Below, in pieces: positions 7,433-20,775 of a stretch of 64,000 nt of DNA. The notes under the pieces are model-generated. The model did not search any database. It had not been told where the DNA came from and was given only the letters and a program-made list of their open reading frames with translations. Position numbers and translations under genes: made by a program. Source of the stretch: Comamonas flocculans (lineage in GTDB: Bacteria; Pseudomonadota; Gammaproteobacteria; Burkholderiales; Burkholderiaceae_C); contig NZ_CP042344.1 in the NCBI RefSeq assembly GCF_007954405.1, positions 2,542,001 through 2,606,000 of the forward strand, given 5' to 3'. Position 1 is the stretch's first letter. Each line of letters starts with the position of its first letter.

Positions 7433-10141
7433 TCAATCGGCCAGGGCGTGGGTGACGAGCTCGCGCACGTCGTTGGAGAGCTTGGGCGCGGCGGCCACCC
7501 GTTCGATGGCGGCGCGCGCGGCCTCGCGGTAGGGCTCGGCCAGCCGCTTCCAGCGGTCCAGCGCACGCGCCAGGCGCGCGGCCACCTGCGGGTTGAAGGC
7601 GTCCAGCGCCAGCACCTGTTCGGCCCAGAAGGCATAGCCTGCGCCGTCGCGGCGGTGAAAGGCCCCGGGGTTGGCGCTGCAGTAGCTGAATACCAGGCTG
7701 CGCGCGCGGTTGGGGTTCTTCAGGTTGAAGTCCGGATGCTGCATCAGCGCCTGCACGGCGGGCAGCACGTTGCCGCCGCGGTCGGGGCGCGCGGCTTGCA
7801 GCGCAAACCATTTGTCCAGCACCAGCGCGTCGTCACGGAAGCGTTCGTGGAAACGCTCCAGCGCTGGGCGGGCGAGTTCATGGTCGCTCACGATCAGCGC
7901 GCCCAGCGCGTTCAGGCGCTCGGTCATGTTGGCAGCAATCTTGAAGCGCTGGTAGGCCTTGCCCGGCCAGACGGTGTCGCCGCTGCTGCGCGCGGCCAGG
8001 CAGAGCATGGACAGCGCCAGGCCGGCCAGCGCGCGCCGGCCGCTGCTGGCGGCATCCGGGCGGTAGGCGCCGCTGTCCTGGTGCTGCTCCCAGGCGCTGC
8101 GCCATTGGGCTTGCAGCGCGGTGGCTAGTTGCAGGCGCAGAGCCTCGCGCGCCGCATGCACCTGCTGCGGATCGACCTCGTCGAGCTGTTCGGCGATGTA
8201 GACCTCCGAGGGCAGGGTCAGCACCAGTTCCTTGAATGCGGGGTCCAGCTGCGGGTCCGCCAGCACCGCGCGCAGCGCATCGACGATGTCCTCGGGAATA
8301 TGGCCATTTATGGCTGTAGCGCCCGCCTGCTCTGCGCTATCAGCTATGGAAGAAAGAGCAACGCGCAGCAGCAGGCGCTGGCCCGCTTCCCAGCGGTTGA
8401 AGGGGTCCGCATCGTGTGCGAGCAGGGTCAGCAGTTCGGCGTCGCTGTAGTCGCACTCCAGGATGACCGGTGCGCTAAAGCTGCGCAGCAGCGAGGGCAC
8501 GGGGCGCTGCGCCACGCCTTCGAAGGTGAAGGTCTGGCTGGCCTCGTGCAGCACCAGCGTGCGCTGGGTCTCGCCCGCCGCGGCCTCGCCCGCCAGTTGC
8601 AGGGGCAGGGCGGCGCCGTCTTCACCGACCAGGCCAAGCGTGAGCGGAATGACGAAGGGCAGCTTGTCCGGCTGCCCCGGCGTGGGTGGGCAGCTCTGCA
8701 TGAGGGTGAGGGTGTAGGTCCGGGCGTCGGCGTCGTAGTGGCCCGCGGCCTTCACGCGTGGCGTGCCGGCCTGGCTGTACCAGCGCTTGAAGGCCTCCAG
8801 GTGCTGGGCCAGCGGGCTTGCGGGGTTGGCGTCGGCCATGGCCTGGGCGAAGTCGTCGCAGGTGACGGCGTGACCGTCGTGGCGCTCGAAGTACAGCTTC
8901 ATCCCGCGGGCGAAGCCTTCGTGGCCGCCCACCAGCGTGCGCTGCATGCGCACCACCTCGGCGCCCTTTTCGTACACCGTGACGGTATAGAAGTTGTTGA
9001 TCTCCACGTAGCTGTCCGGACGCACCGGGTGGGCCATGGGGCCGGCGTCTTCGGGGAACTGGGCGCTGCGCAGCACGCGCACGTCCTCAATGCGGCGGGT
9101 GGCGCGCGCGGACGCGCTGCCGGCCATGTCCTGACTGAACTCCTGGTCGCGAAAGACCGTCAGGCCTTCCTTGAGCGAGAGCTGGAACCAGTCGCGGCAG
9201 GTGACGCGGTTGCCGGTCCAGTTGTGGAAGTACTCGTGGCCGACCACGCCTTCGATGTTGGCAAAGTCCTGGTCGGTGGCGGTGGCCGGGCTGGCCAGCA
9301 CGTATTTGGTGTTGAAGACGTTCAGACCCTTGTTCTCCATCGCGCCCATGTTGAAGTCGCTGGTGGCGACGATCATGAAGCGCTCCAGGTCGAGCGACAG
9401 GCCAAAGCGCGTCTCGTCCCAGGCAATCGCTGCCATCAGCGAGTTCATCGCGTGCTCGGTCTTGCCCAGGTCTCCGGGGCGCACCCAGACTTGCAGCAGG
9501 TGCTCCTTGCCGGCGCGGCTGGTGATCTGCTGCTCGCGTGCCACGAGCTTGCCCGCCACCAGTGCGAAGAGGTAGCACGGTTTCTTGTGCGGATCGACCC
9601 AGCGGGCAAAGTGGCGCCCGTCCGCCAGCTCACCCGATTCGACCAGGTTGCCGTTGGACAGCAGCACCGGATAGCGGGCCTTGTCGGCGCGCAGGAGCAC
9701 GCTGAAGCTGGCCATCACGTCCGGGCGGTCCAGGAAATAGGTGATGCGCCGAAAACCCTGGGCCTCGCACTGGGTGAAGAAGGTTGCGTTGCTTACGTAC
9801 AGGCCCGACAGCTGGGTGTTCTTCTCGGGCGCGCAGGTGGTGAAGATTTCCAGATCGAAAGGCTCGCTGCCCTCGGGCAGGTTTTCCAGCACGAGCTGGT
9901 CTTCCTCGATCTTGAAACTGGTGCCCGCGCCGTTGACCTGCACGCGCGCCAGCTGGAGCTCTTCGCCATCGAGGCGCAGGGCCTGGGCCGCTACCTCGGG
10001 GTTGCGGCGCACGCGCATCTTGTTGAGCACCCGGGTCTTGGCCGGATCGAGGTCGAAGGTGAGCTCCACCGCGTCGATCCAGAACGCGGGCGGCGCATAC
10101 TGCAGCCGGTAGACCGCGCTGGCGTTGCCATCTCTCATCAT
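7433..10141 (-). CDS. pepN: Aminopeptidase N (M1 family)
   Basis: 902 aa. The exopeptidase motif GAMENKG is near residue 265 and the zinc site [25 protein letters not shown] near residue 300, with the third ligand Glu 19 residues after the second His. The length matches PepN of gammaproteobacteria (about 870) plus some extension. It removes N-terminal residues from peptides in the cytoplasm. Two adjacent ATG codons (10141, 10138) can start it; a much longer open frame upstream only crosses prfB in another frame. A degenerate copy of the dispersed palindromic repeat (8303-8355) is read as residues about 596-613 ([19 protein letters not shown] region), in a non-conserved segment of the C-terminal domain. 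Confidence 0.95.
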   Translation of the reverse strand: MMRDGNASAVYRLQYAPPAFWIDAVELTFDLDPAKTRVLNKMRVRRNPEVAAQALRLDGEELQLARVQVNGAGTSFKIEEDQLVLENLPEGSEPFDLEIFTTCAPEKNTQLSGLYVSNATFFTQCEAQGFRRITYFLDRPDVMASFSVLLRADKARYPVLLSNGNLVESGELADGRHFARWVDPHKKPCYLFALVAGKLVAREQQITSRAGKEHLLQVWVRPGDLGKTEHAMNSLMAAIAWDETRFGLSLDLERFMIVATSDFNMGAMENKGLNVFNTKYVLASPATATDQDFANIEGVVGHEYFHNWTGNRVTCRDWFQLSLKEGLTVFRDQEFSQDMAGSASARATRRIEDVRVLRSAQFPEDAGPMAHPVRPDSYVEINNFYTVTVYEKGAEVVRMQRTLVGGHEGFARGMKLYFERHDGHAVTCDDFAQAMADANPASPLAQHLEAFKRWYSQAGTPRVKAAGHYDADARTYTLTLMQSCPPTPGQPDKLPFVIPLTLGLVGEDGAALPLQLAGEAAAGETQRTLVLHEASQTFTFEGVAQRPVPSLLRSFSAPVILECDYSDAELLTLLAHDADPFNRWEAGQRLLLRVALSSIADSAEQAGATAINGHIPEDIVDALRAVLADPQLDPAFKELVLTLPSEVYIAEQLDEVDPQQVHAAREALRLQLATALQAQWRSAWEQHQDSGAYRPDAASSGRRALAGLALSMLCLAARSSGDTVWPGKAYQRFKIAANMTERLNALGALIVSDHELARPALERFHERFRDDALVLDKWFALQAARPDRGGNVLPAVQALMQHPDFNLKNPNRARSLVFSYCSANPGAFHRRDGAGYAFWAEQVLALDAFNPQVAARLARALDRWKRLAEPYREAARAAIERVAAAPKLSNDVRELVTHALAD
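8303..8355. repeat. Dispersed palindromic repeat, copy 1 (degenerate, inside pepN)
   Basis: ATGGCTGTAGCGC (8310-8322) and GCGCTATCAGCTAT (8334-8347) form an imperfect inverted repeat sharing the AGCTG-TAGCGC outer arm with the other copies; the central CAAGCG part is lost. It is translated within pepN. Confidence 0.45.
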
Positions 10142-10167
10142 GGGTTGGTCCTTTCCTGGGGGCCGCT

Positions 10168-10195
10168 CCCCGGCGCGCACGTGCGCGGGCCGGGG
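10168..10195. other. GC-rich hairpin between prfB and pepN
   Basis: A near-perfect dyad, CCCCGGCGCGCAC followed by GTGCGCGGGCCGGGG, can form a 13-bp stem with a 2-nt bulge. It lies 8 nt past the prfB stop and 27 nt before the pepN start. There is no T-run, so it may be an attenuator or mRNA end-protecting structure rather than a terminator. Confidence 0.4.
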
Positions 10196-10202
10196 CGGGC
10201 CG

Positions 10203-11307
10203 TTAAACGCCTTGCTTGAGCGAGGCTTCGATGAACACGTCGAGGTCGCCGTCGAGCACTTTTTGCGTGGCCGAGACTTCGACGTTGGTGCGCAAGTCCT
10301 TGATGCGGCTGTTGTCCAGCACGTAGGAGCGTATCTGATGGCCCCAGCCGACGTCGCTCTTGGTGTCCTCCAGCGCCTGCTGCTCGGCCATGCGCTTTTG
10401 CATTTCGTGCTCATACAGGCGCGAGCGCAGGCGCTGCCAGGCCACGTCGCGGTTGCTGTGCTGGCTGCGCCCATCCTGGCACTGCACCACGATGCCCGTG
10501 GGAATGTGGGTGAGGCGCACCGCCGAATCGGTCTTGTTGATGTGCTGGCCGCCCGCGCCGCTGGCGCGGTAGGTGTCGGTACGCACGTCGGCGGGGTTGA
10601 TGTCGATGTGGATGGAGTCGTCGATCTCGGGATAGACGAAGAGCGAGGCGAACGAGGTGTGGCGTCCGCCCGAGCTGTCGAACGGGCTCTTGCGCACCAG
10701 GCGGTGCACGCCGGTTTCCGTGCGCAGCAGGCCATAGGCGTATTCGCCTTCCATGTGGATGGTGGCGCTCTTGATGCCGGCCACGTCGCCCGGGGTTTCC
10801 TCGTCCACCGTCGCCTTGAAGCCCTTGCGTTCGGCGTACTTCAGGTATTGGCGCAGCAGCATGCCGGCCCAGTCGCAGGCCTCGGTGCCGCCGGCGCCGG
10901 CCTGGATGTCGATGTAGCAATTGAGCGGGTCCGCCTCCTTGCTGAACATGCGGCGGAATTCCAGCTCCTCGATCAGCGGCTTGAGCTTCTCGACCTCGGT
11001 CTCGATCGCGGCCAGGCCCGCCTCGTCGTCCTCATCCTTGCTCATTTCATAGAGCTCGGTGTTGTCGGCGATCTCCTGGGTGAGCTTCTGCAGCGTGAGC
11101 ACCACGCCGTCGAGCAACTTCTTTTCCTTGCCCAGCTCCTGGGCCTTCTTGGGGTCGTTCCAGACGTTCGGGTCTTCGAGCGCGGCGTTGACGGTCCTCA
11201 GGCGCTCGTGCTTGGCATCGTAGTCAAAGATACCTCCGCAGGGCCTCGGTGCGCTCGCCGAGATCCTCCAGAGTGTTGCCGATCAGGTTGATTTGTTCTG
11301 CTTCCAT
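10203..11307 (-). CDS. prfB: Peptide chain release factor 2 (programmed +1 frameshift)
   Basis: Read from ATG 11307 ([27 protein letters not shown]), the frame hits an in-frame TGA at 11224-11226 and continues in the +1 frame as [42 protein letters not shown] to the stop at 10203. Skipping one nucleotide gives 367 aa, close to E. coli RF2 (365). The stop-codon recognition tripeptide SPF ([15 protein letters not shown]) and the catalytic GGQ loop ([15 protein letters not shown]) are present. RF2 ends translation at UGA and UAA, and the in-frame UGA lets RF2 level control its own synthesis. First gene of a prfB-pepN-fbp series on the minus strand. Confidence 0.97.
11224..11235 (-). promoter_or_regulatory. 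prfB programmed +1 frameshift site
   Basis: On the minus strand the sequence AGG TAT CTT TGA C matches the classic RF2 recoding site: an internal Shine-Dalgarno-like GGAGG just upstream, slippery CTT, then the in-frame UGA followed by C, a poor termination context. When RF2 is scarce, the ribosome shifts +1 and reads GAC. This is established for prfB in many bacteria and the sequence here is intact. Confidence 0.95.
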
Positions 11308-11436
11308 GGGAAATCCTTTGCTGTCACATGCGGGTAATCCTGGATTTTCCCATGAGCGGCCGCAGCCGGCCTGCGGCGGGCGCGCAGCGGGTTGAGCGGA
11401 GCGCGCTCTGCAGGCCTTTGCCTGCGCCGCAAGTGC

Positions 11437-12360
11437 TCAGGCGCCGAGAAAATCCTCAATCAGGCGCGCCACCACCTCGGGCTGGTCATGGTGCAGCATG
11501 TGGCCCGCGTCCTGCACCGTGGCGGTTTGCAGCTGGCGCACGTGGGTCAGGCGCTGGTGGTGCTCCTGCAGGGTGAAGCGCCCCTTGGACCACAGGGCCG
11601 GGCTGTCCTGTTCGGATTCGATGCACAGCACCGGCGCGGTAATGGCTGCGTACAGCGCCAGCGCTTCATCCACGCGGTAGAGCTGGGCGCTCACGACCTT
11701 GTGCGCGGCGTCGCCCCGGATGTGCCAGCGCCCGTCCGTGCCCTGGCTGGCCCAATGCTGCGCGAGCCACGCCGCCTTGTCCGCGCCCAGACGCGGGTTG
11801 GTGCGCATCAGCCGCGCGGCCACGTCGTCTGCGCTGTCGTAGCTCTTGAGGTGGATTTCTCCCCGGCGCAGACGCTGCAGTTCGTCCAGCCACTGGGCAT
11901 AGCGTGCTGGCGCTTCGCCGGCCTCGGTAGCGGGCAGGCCAAAGCCTTCCAGGTTGACCAGGCGGCGGATGCGTGCCGGGCGCACGCCGGCGTACATCAT
12001 GGCAAGGTTGCCGCCCATGCTGTGGCCCGCCAGGTCGATGGGGGTGGCGCTGCCCACCCACTCGTCGAGCAGCAGGTCCAGGTCGGCCAGGTAATCGGCA
12101 AAGTGGTAGCAGTCCACCGGGGCGGTGGGCATGGACTGGCCAAATCCCCGCCAGTCGGGCGCGATGATGCGCCGCCGGGCGGTGAAGGTGCTGTCCAGCG
12201 CATCCACCACGAACTGCCAGGAAGCCCCCACGTCCATCCAGCCGTGCAGCAGCACCAGTGGCGGCAGGGTGCTGGTGGCGGGGCCCCAGCAGTGCAGGTG
12301 GCAGGGGTTGCCGCGCAGGTTCAGGGTATGGTTGCGGGCAGGAAGACGTGCAAAGTACAT
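11437..12360 (-). CDS. Alpha/beta hydrolase
   Basis: 307 aa. It has the oxyanion-hole motif LLHGWMDVGASW (about residues 37-48), the nucleophile elbow AGHSMGGNLAMMYAG (Ser near residue 115), an acidic region near ESEQD and a C-terminal His in DAGHMLHHDQP, so the catalytic triad is complete. It belongs with the esterase/hydrolase fold group; the substrate is unknown. The start codon has no Shine-Dalgarno, but AATAAT lies exactly 7 nt upstream, suggesting a leaderless transcript. It lies between leuB and prfB with 74 nt and 129 nt on either side. Confidence 0.85.
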   Translation of the reverse strand: MYFARLPARNHTLNLRGNPCHLHCWGPATSTLPPLVLLHGWMDVGASWQFVVDALDSTFTARRRIIAPDWRGFGQSMPTAPVDCYHFADYLADLDLLLDEWVGSATPIDLAGHSMGGNLAMMYAGVRPARIRRLVNLEGFGLPATEAGEAPARYAQWLDELQRLRRGEIHLKSYDSADDVAARLMRTNPRLGADKAAWLAQHWASQGTDGRWHIRGDAAHKVVSAQLYRVDEALALYAAITAPVLCIESEQDSPALWSKGRFTLQEHHQRLTHVRQLQTATVQDAGHMLHHDQPEVVARLIEDFLGA

Positions 12361-12373
12361 TCGCCCGATTATT
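12361..12373 (-). promoter_or_regulatory. Putative -10 box for a leaderless hydrolase mRNA
   Basis: AATAAT (12368-12373, 5 of 6 matches to TATAAT) is followed by 7 nt and then the ATG at 12360. No Shine-Dalgarno lies between. Same geometry as at mutL, lrp, queG and the DUF455 gene. Confidence 0.45.
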
Positions 12374-12434
12374 CCGTTGGTGCGGCGCGGGCTTGTCGCG
12401 CGGGCGATAGGGGCCGGGCGGCTCGACGCCGGGT

Positions 12435-13505
12435 TCAGCCGAGCGCGCGCACCACCGCGTCGCCCATTTCGGCGGTGTTGACGCTGCTCGTGCCCTCGCT
12501 CCAGATGTCGGGCGTGCGCAGGCCTTGCGCCAGCACCCGGCCGACGGCAGCTTCGATGCGCTCGGCGGCCTCGGGCTGGTTCAGCGAGAAGCGCAGCATC
12601 ATCGCCGCCGAGAGGATGGTGGCCAGCGGGTTGGCCAGGCCTTTGCCGGCGATGTCCGGCGCGCTGCCATGGCTGGGCTCGTACAGGCCCTGCTTCTTTT
12701 CATTCAGGCTGGCCGAAGGCAGCATGCCGATGGAGCCGGTGAGCATGGAGGCTTCATCCGAGAGGATGTCGCCGAACATGTTGCCGGTGACGATGACGTC
12801 GAACTTCTTGGGCTCCTTGACGAGCTGCATCGCGGCGTTGTCCACGTACATGTGGTCCAGCTGCACGTCGGGGTAGTCCTGGTGCACCTCGCTCACCACG
12901 TCCTTCCAGAACTGGAAGGTCTCCAGCACGTTGGCCTTGTCCACGCTGGTCACGCGCCGCTTGCGCTGGCGCGCGGCTTCGAAGGCCACGCGCGCGATGC
13001 GCTCGATCTCGGGGCGGGCGTAGCGCATGGTGTCAAAGGCTTCGTCGGCGCCGGCAAAGGGACCGTCGGGCGCCTTGCGCCGCCCGCGCGGCTGGCCGAA
13101 ATAGATGTCACCGGTGAGCTCGCGCACGATGAGGATGTCCAGGCCCGCCACCAGTTCGGGCTTGAGGCTGGAGGCGCCGACCAGCTGCTCGTGGCAGATC
13201 GCGGGACGGAAGTTGGCGAACAGCCCCAGCGCCTTGCGCAGGCCCAGGATGGCCTGTTCAGGGCGCAGCGCGCGTTCGAGCTTGTCGTACTTCCAGTCGC
13301 CGACGGCGCCGAACAGGATGGCGTCGGCCGACTGCGCCAGCTCCAGCGTGGCGGGCGGCAGCGGATGCCCCGCCGCTTCATAGGCGGCGCCGCCCACCGG
13401 TGCGCTCTGCATTTCGAAAGTCAGCCCCAGCGCCTTGAGCACCTTGACCGCTTCGGCAACGATTTCGGGGCCTATGCCGTCGCCCGGAAGAATGGCAATT
13501 TTCAT
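12435..13505 (-). CDS. leuB: 3-isopropylmalate dehydrogenase
   Basis: 356 aa, the usual size. [16 protein letters not shown] opens the protein; the substrate-binding [14 protein letters not shown] segment and the metal/NAD signature [26 protein letters not shown] are intact. It oxidises and decarboxylates 3-isopropylmalate to 2-oxoisocaproate in leucine synthesis (cytoplasm, NAD+). Last leu gene of the cluster leuC-entericidin-leuD-leuB; the 69 nt between leuD and leuB are almost entirely a copy of the dispersed repeat. Confidence 0.97.
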   Translation of the reverse strand: MKIAILPGDGIGPEIVAEAVKVLKALGLTFEMQSAPVGGAAYEAAGHPLPPATLELAQSADAILFGAVGDWKYDKLERALRPEQAILGLRKALGLFANFRPAICHEQLVGASSLKPELVAGLDILIVRELTGDIYFGQPRGRRKAPDGPFAGADEAFDTMRYARPEIERIARVAFEAARQRKRRVTSVDKANVLETFQFWKDVVSEVHQDYPDVQLDHMYVDNAAMQLVKEPKKFDVIVTGNMFGDILSDEASMLTGSIGMLPSASLNEKKQGLYEPSHGSAPDIAGKGLANPLATILSAAMMLRFSLNQPEAAERIEAAVGRVLAQGLRTPDIWSEGTSSVNTAEMGDAVVRALG

Positions 13506-13574
13506 TGTTTTGATAGCTGTTGGCGCTTGCTGTACAAGGGTTTGAGCCTGATTTCGTATAAATTTTCTATGGTT
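13506..13574. repeat. Dispersed palindromic repeat, copy 2 (leuD-leuB spacer)
   Basis: TTTGATAGCTGTTGGCGCTT then GCTGTACAAGGGTTTGAGCC and an AT-rich tail (ATTTCGTATAAATTTTC). It matches the core of the mutL copy (GAGAGCTGCTTGCGCTTG...CAAGCGTTTGAGGCC) and fills the whole spacer between the leuD stop and the leuB start. Confidence 0.75.
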
Positions 13575-14228
13575 TCAGGACGCCATTACCCGCGCGAGCC
13601 AAGGCTTGGTGGCCAGACGTTCGGCCTCGAAGGCCTTGATCTTGTCCTTGTGGCGCAGCGTCAGGCCGATGTCGTCCAGGCCGCCCAGCAGGCAATAGCG
13701 CCGGAAGGACTCGACCTCGAAGGGAATTTCCCCGCCCTGGGGCTCCACCACCACCTGGCGCTCCAGGTCTATGGTCAGCTCGTAGCCCGGGAAGGCCGCG
13801 ACCTCGTCGAACAGGCGGGCAACGACGGCCTCGGGCAGGCGGATGGGCAGCAGCCCGTTCTTGAAGCAGTTGTTGAAGAAGATGTCGGCAAAGCTGGGCG
13901 CGATGATGGAGCGAAAGCCGTACTGCTGCAGCGCCCAGGGCGCGTGCTCGCGGCTCGAGCCACAGCCGAAGTTCTGACGCGCCAGCAGAATGCTTGCGCC
14001 CTTGTAGCGCGGCTGGTTGAGCACGAAGTCCGGGTTCGGCTTGCGCTTGGATTCGGGCATGCCGGGCTTGCCCGGCTGGTCCAGGTAGCGCCACTCGTCG
14101 AACAGGTTGGGGCCAAAGCCCGTGCGCTTGATGGACTTGAGGAATTGCTTGGGGATGATCGCGTCGGTATCCACGTTTTCGCGGTCCATGGGCGCGACCA
14201 GCCCCTTGTGTACGGTGAATTTCTGCAT
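13575..14228 (-). CDS. leuD: 3-isopropylmalate dehydratase small subunit
   Basis: 217 aa from ATG 14228 ([31 protein letters not shown]). The swivel-domain motifs [16 protein letters not shown] and [20 protein letters not shown] are intact. With LeuC it isomerises 2-isopropylmalate to 3-isopropylmalate. A longer frame upstream would absorb the entericidin gene and is rejected because the LeuD family starts at this Met. Confidence 0.97.
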   Translation of the reverse strand: MQKFTVHKGLVAPMDRENVDTDAIIPKQFLKSIKRTGFGPNLFDEWRYLDQPGKPGMPESKRKPNPDFVLNQPRYKGASILLARQNFGCGSSREHAPWALQQYGFRSIIAPSFADIFFNNCFKNGLLPIRLPEAVVARLFDEVAAFPGYELTIDLERQVVVEPQGGEIPFEVESFRRYCLLGGLDDIGLTLRHKDKIKAFEAERLATKPWLARVMAS

Positions 14229-14245
14229 GGTGGTGAGCTCTGCCC

Positions 14246-14374
14246 TTACTTGTCGGCGGCGCGCTCGATGGCGCCACCGGCCCTCTGCACGTCCTGGCCC
14301 ATGCCCTTGACGGTGTTGCAGCCGACCAGGAACACGGCCAGGAGCAGGGGAGCGAGCGCGGCAATTTTTTTCAT
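14246..14374 (-). CDS. Entericidin A/B-family small lipoprotein
   Basis: 42 aa: [20 protein letters not shown] followed by [22 protein letters not shown]. It has a lipoprotein signal with lipobox LVGC (Cys 19) and the entericidin pattern (NTxKGxGxDVxxxGxxIExAA). Entericidins A and B form an antidote/toxin pair of small lipoproteins in E. coli; a lone copy here cannot be assigned to either role. It sits 11 nt after leuC and 17 nt before leuD in the same direction, so it would be co-transcribed with the leu genes. The ATG follows an AAGGAG-like site (GGAGCC). Confidence 0.85.
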   Translation of the reverse strand: MKKIAALAPLLLAVFLVGCNTVKGMGQDVQRAGGAIERAADK

Positions 14375-14385
14375 GGTTGGCTCCT

Positions 14386-15807
14386 TCAGGCAAATTTGCG
14401 GATGTCGACGAAATGACCGTGGATGGCTGCCGCCGCCGCCATGGCGGGGCTGACCAGGTGGGTGCGCCCGCCCGCGCCCTGGCGGCCTTCGAAGTTGCGG
14501 TTGCTGGTGGAGGCGCAGCGCTCGCCCGGCTCCAGCCGGTCGGCGTTCATCGCCAGGCACATCGAGCAGCCCGGCTCGCGCCATTCGAAGCCGGCGGCCA
14601 GGAAGACCTGGTCCAGCCCCTCGCGCTCGGCCTGCGCCTTCACCAGGCCCGAGCCGGGCACGACCATGGCGAGCTTGATGTTCCTGGCGACCTTCTGGTT
14701 GAGCTTCTTGACGACCGCGGCGGCCGCGCGCAGGTCTTCGATGCGGCTGTTGGTGCACGAGCCGATGAAGACCTTGTCCACGAAGATGTCCTGCATCGGT
14801 TTGCCCGGCTGCAGCCCCATGTAGGTCAGGGCGCGCTCCATGGCGTGGCGAATCACCGGGTCTTTTTCCTTCTCGGGGTCGGGCACGCGGGCGTTGATGT
14901 CCACCACCATCTCGGGGTTGGTGCCCCAGGTGACCTGGGGCAGGATGTCGGCGGCGTTCAAGTCGACCACCGCGTCGAATTTGGCGTCGGGGTCCGAGTG
15001 CAGGGTCTGCCAGTACTTGACGGCCATGTCCCACTGCACGCCGGTGGGCGCGAGCGGCTTGCCCTTGAAGTAGTCGATGGTCTTCTGGTCCACGGCGATC
15101 ATGCCCGCGCGCGCGCCGGCCTCGATGGTCATGTTGCACACCGTCATGCGCCCTTCCATCGACAGTGCCTGGATGGCCTCCCCGGCGAATTCGATGGTGT
15201 AGCCCGTGCCGCCCGCCGTGCCTATCTTGCCGATGATGGCCAGCACGATGTCCTTGGCGGTGATGCCGGGCGCCACCTGGCCGTTCACCCGCACCAGCAT
15301 GTTCCTGGCCTTCTTGGTCAACAGGCACTGGGTGGCCAGCACGTGTTCGACCTCGCTGGTGCCTATGCCGTGCGCAAGGGCGCCGAAGGCGCCGTGCGTG
15401 CTGGTGTGGCTGTCGCCGCAGACCACCGTCATGCCAGGCAGCGTCGCGCCGTTCTCTGGGCCGATCACGTGCACGATGCCCTGGCGTTTGGACAGAAAGG
15501 GGAAGAAGGCGGCCGCGCCGTTCTTGTGGATGTTGTCGTCCAGCGTTTCGATCTGCAGTTTGCTGATCGGGTCGGCGATGCCGTCGTAGCCCAGCTCCCA
15601 GCCGGTGGTGGGCGTGTTGTGGTCGGCCGTGGCGATGATGGAGCTGGTGCGCCAGACGGAGCGCCCGGCCTCGCGCAGTCCTTCGAAGGCCTGCGGGCTG
15701 GTGACCTCATGCACCAGGTGGCGGTCTATGTAGAGGACGGCCGTGCCGTCGTCCTCGGTATGGACCACGTGCTCGTCAAAGACCTTGTCGTACAGGGTGC
15801 GTCCCAT
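14386..15807 (-). CDS. leuC: 3-isopropylmalate dehydratase large subunit
   Basis: 473 aa. Aconitase-family features are intact: [41 protein letters not shown], the [4Fe-4S] ligands in [14 protein letters not shown] and in [13 protein letters not shown], and [17 protein letters not shown]. It works with LeuD in leucine biosynthesis. First gene of the leuC-entericidin-leuD-leuB operon. A possible -10 box TAGAAT lies at 15841-15846 on the minus strand, 33 nt upstream of the start. Confidence 0.97.
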   Translation of the reverse strand: MGRTLYDKVFDEHVVHTEDDGTAVLYIDRHLVHEVTSPQAFEGLREAGRSVWRTSSIIATADHNTPTTGWELGYDGIADPISKLQIETLDDNIHKNGAAAFFPFLSKRQGIVHVIGPENGATLPGMTVVCGDSHTSTHGAFGALAHGIGTSEVEHVLATQCLLTKKARNMLVRVNGQVAPGITAKDIVLAIIGKIGTAGGTGYTIEFAGEAIQALSMEGRMTVCNMTIEAGARAGMIAVDQKTIDYFKGKPLAPTGVQWDMAVKYWQTLHSDPDAKFDAVVDLNAADILPQVTWGTNPEMVVDINARVPDPEKEKDPVIRHAMERALTYMGLQPGKPMQDIFVDKVFIGSCTNSRIEDLRAAAAVVKKLNQKVARNIKLAMVVPGSGLVKAQAEREGLDQVFLAAGFEWREPGCSMCLAMNADRLEPGERCASTSNRNFEGRQGAGGRTHLVSPAMAAAAAIHGHFVDIRKFA

Positions 15808-16010
15808 GGATGCTCTCGGTTGCTTGCAAACAAAGCGGCAATTCTAGGGCGACACTGCACAAGGAAGCGGCTGGCAGGCCGCCCGCAGCGGTTTGTGGGC
15901 GCCGCCGGAGCCCAGGCTCTGTTTTGCCAAGATGTTGGAAAAAAGCGACACCACAGGGGTTTTTTAGGGGCTAAGTTCGCGGTTTTGATTGACTCCTGGA
16001 AGGAATTGTC

Positions 16011-17381
16011 GTGCCCAAAACCATGATCGAGCCGTTTCGCATCAAGAGCGTGGAGCCCATCCGCATGACCACGCGCCTTGAGCGCGAAAAGCTGCTGCAA
16101 GCCGCGCGGCTGAACGTTTTTCAGCTCAGGGCCGAAGACGTGCTGATCGACTGGCTCACCGACTCGGGCACCGGCGCGATGTCCGCGCGCCAGTGGGGCG
16201 CGATCATGGAGGGCGACGAGAGCTACGCCGGCGCGCGCAGCTACTTTCGCCTGGAGCAGGTGATCCGCGACATCACCGGCATGGAGCACTTCGTGCCCAC
16301 CCACCAGGGCCGCGCGGCCGAGAAGGTTCTGTTCACCGCCGTCTGCAAGAAGGGCGACCTGGTGCCGAGCAACTGCCACTTCGACACCACCCGCGCCAAC
16401 CTCGAATACGTCGGCGTGGAGGCGGTGGACTGCGTCATCGCCGAAGGCCTGCAGCCGGCCACGCTCCATCCCTTCAAGGGCAACATCGACCTTGCGCGCG
16501 TGGAGGCGCTGCTCAAGGAGCAGGGTGAGCGCATCCCGTTTGGCATGATCACCGTGACCAACAACACCGGCGGGGGCCAGCCGGTGTCCATGGCCAACAT
16601 CCGCGCCTACGCGGCCCTGCTCAAGAAGTACGGCAAGCCGCTCATCATGGACGTGTGCCGCTTTGCCGAAAACGCCATGTTCATCAAGATGCGCGAGAGC
16701 GGCTATGAGCACACCAGCGTGCGCGACATCGCGCGCGAGATGTTCAGCTACGCCGACGGCGCCACCATGAGCGCCAAGAAGGACGGCATGGTCAACATCG
16801 GCGGCTTCATCGTGCTGCGCGCCACCGATTGGCTGGACGAGGTGAGGAACGACCTCATCATGATGGAAGGCTTTCCCACCTACGGCGGCATGGCCGGGCG
16901 CGACCTGGAAGCGCTGGCCGTGGGCCTGGAAGAAGGGCTGGATGAGGACTACCTGCGCTACCGCCTGCGCACCGCGGAATATCTGGGCGAAAAACTGGAG
17001 GCCGCAGGCGTGGGCTTCGTCAAGCCCACGGGCGGTCATGCGGTGTACATCGATGCCAAGACGGTGCTGCCGGACATGCCCGTGGCCCACTACCCGGCCT
17101 GGGCGCTGTGCAATGCGCTCTATCTGGAAGGCGGCATCCGCGGCGTGGAAGTCGGTTCGATGATGTTCGGCAAGCGCCTGGACGATGGCACCGAGACCTT
17201 CCACAGCATGGAACTGGTGCGCCTGGCCTTTCCGCGGCGCATGTACACGCAAAGCCACTTCGACTATGCGGCGGAGGTGATTGCCGAAGTCAAGCAAAAG
17301 GCGGCGGCCATCCGCGGCGTGCGCATCACCAAGCAGCCCAGGTTCCTGCGCCACTTCACGGTGCAGTGCGACTGGGCCTGA
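16011..17381 (+). CDS. Tryptophanase/tyrosine phenol-lyase family protein (paralogue of unclear specificity)
   Basis: 456 aa from GTG 16011, which follows GGAAGGA by 6 nt; ATG 16023 is the alternative. PLP-dependent beta-eliminating lyase throughout: PTHQGRAAEK, FDTTRANLEYVG, VTNNTGGGQPVSMAN, MDVCRFAENAMFIK and the Schiff-base Lys in MSAKKDGMVNIGGF (Lys 257). At the position of the tyrosine phenol-lyase Thr124 it has Asp 125 (HFDTTR), as in tryptophanase (FFDTTQ). Where tyrosine phenol-lyase has GVRSMERG (Arg381) it has GIRGVEVGS, near the tryptophanase form GIRAVEIGS. It therefore looks tryptophanase-like, cleaving an aromatic or other beta-substituted amino acid to pyruvate and ammonia. It differs enough from TnaA that the substrate is open. 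196 nt upstream of tpl. Confidence 0.85.
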   Translation: MPKTMIEPFRIKSVEPIRMTTRLEREKLLQAARLNVFQLRAEDVLIDWLTDSGTGAMSARQWGAIMEGDESYAGARSYFRLEQVIRDITGMEHFVPTHQGRAAEKVLFTAVCKKGDLVPSNCHFDTTRANLEYVGVEAVDCVIAEGLQPATLHPFKGNIDLARVEALLKEQGERIPFGMITVTNNTGGGQPVSMANIRAYAALLKKYGKPLIMDVCRFAENAMFIKMRESGYEHTSVRDIAREMFSYADGATMSAKKDGMVNIGGFIVLRATDWLDEVRNDLIMMEGFPTYGGMAGRDLEALAVGLEEGLDEDYLRYRLRTAEYLGEKLEAAGVGFVKPTGGHAVYIDAKTVLPDMPVAHYPAWALCNALYLEGGIRGVEVGSMMFGKRLDDGTETFHSMELVRLAFPRRMYTQSHFDYAAEVIAEVKQKAAAIRGVRITKQPRFLRHFTVQCDWA

Positions 17382-20648
<3,267 letters not shown>

Positions 20649-20775
20649 GTGCGCGCTCTCGCGTTCCGTGTGACGGGGCGCAGACCAAAGTGTGGGCGAG
20701 CGCTGAAGTCTTCCGTGGCGCGCTATGCTCCGTCGCACGCGGCCGTGGGGCCGCCGATTGCCACGGAAGATGAAG

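Noticed and set aside
7433..10735. Long frame extending pepN 198 codons upstream
   Set aside because: The extension crosses prfB in a shifted frame and has no similarity to PepN N-termini, which start at the Met-Met pair at 10141/10138.
10203..11117. A short prfB from ATG 11117
   Set aside because: This is only the part after an internal in-frame ATG downstream of the frameshift. The full protein needs the start at 11307 and the +1 shift.
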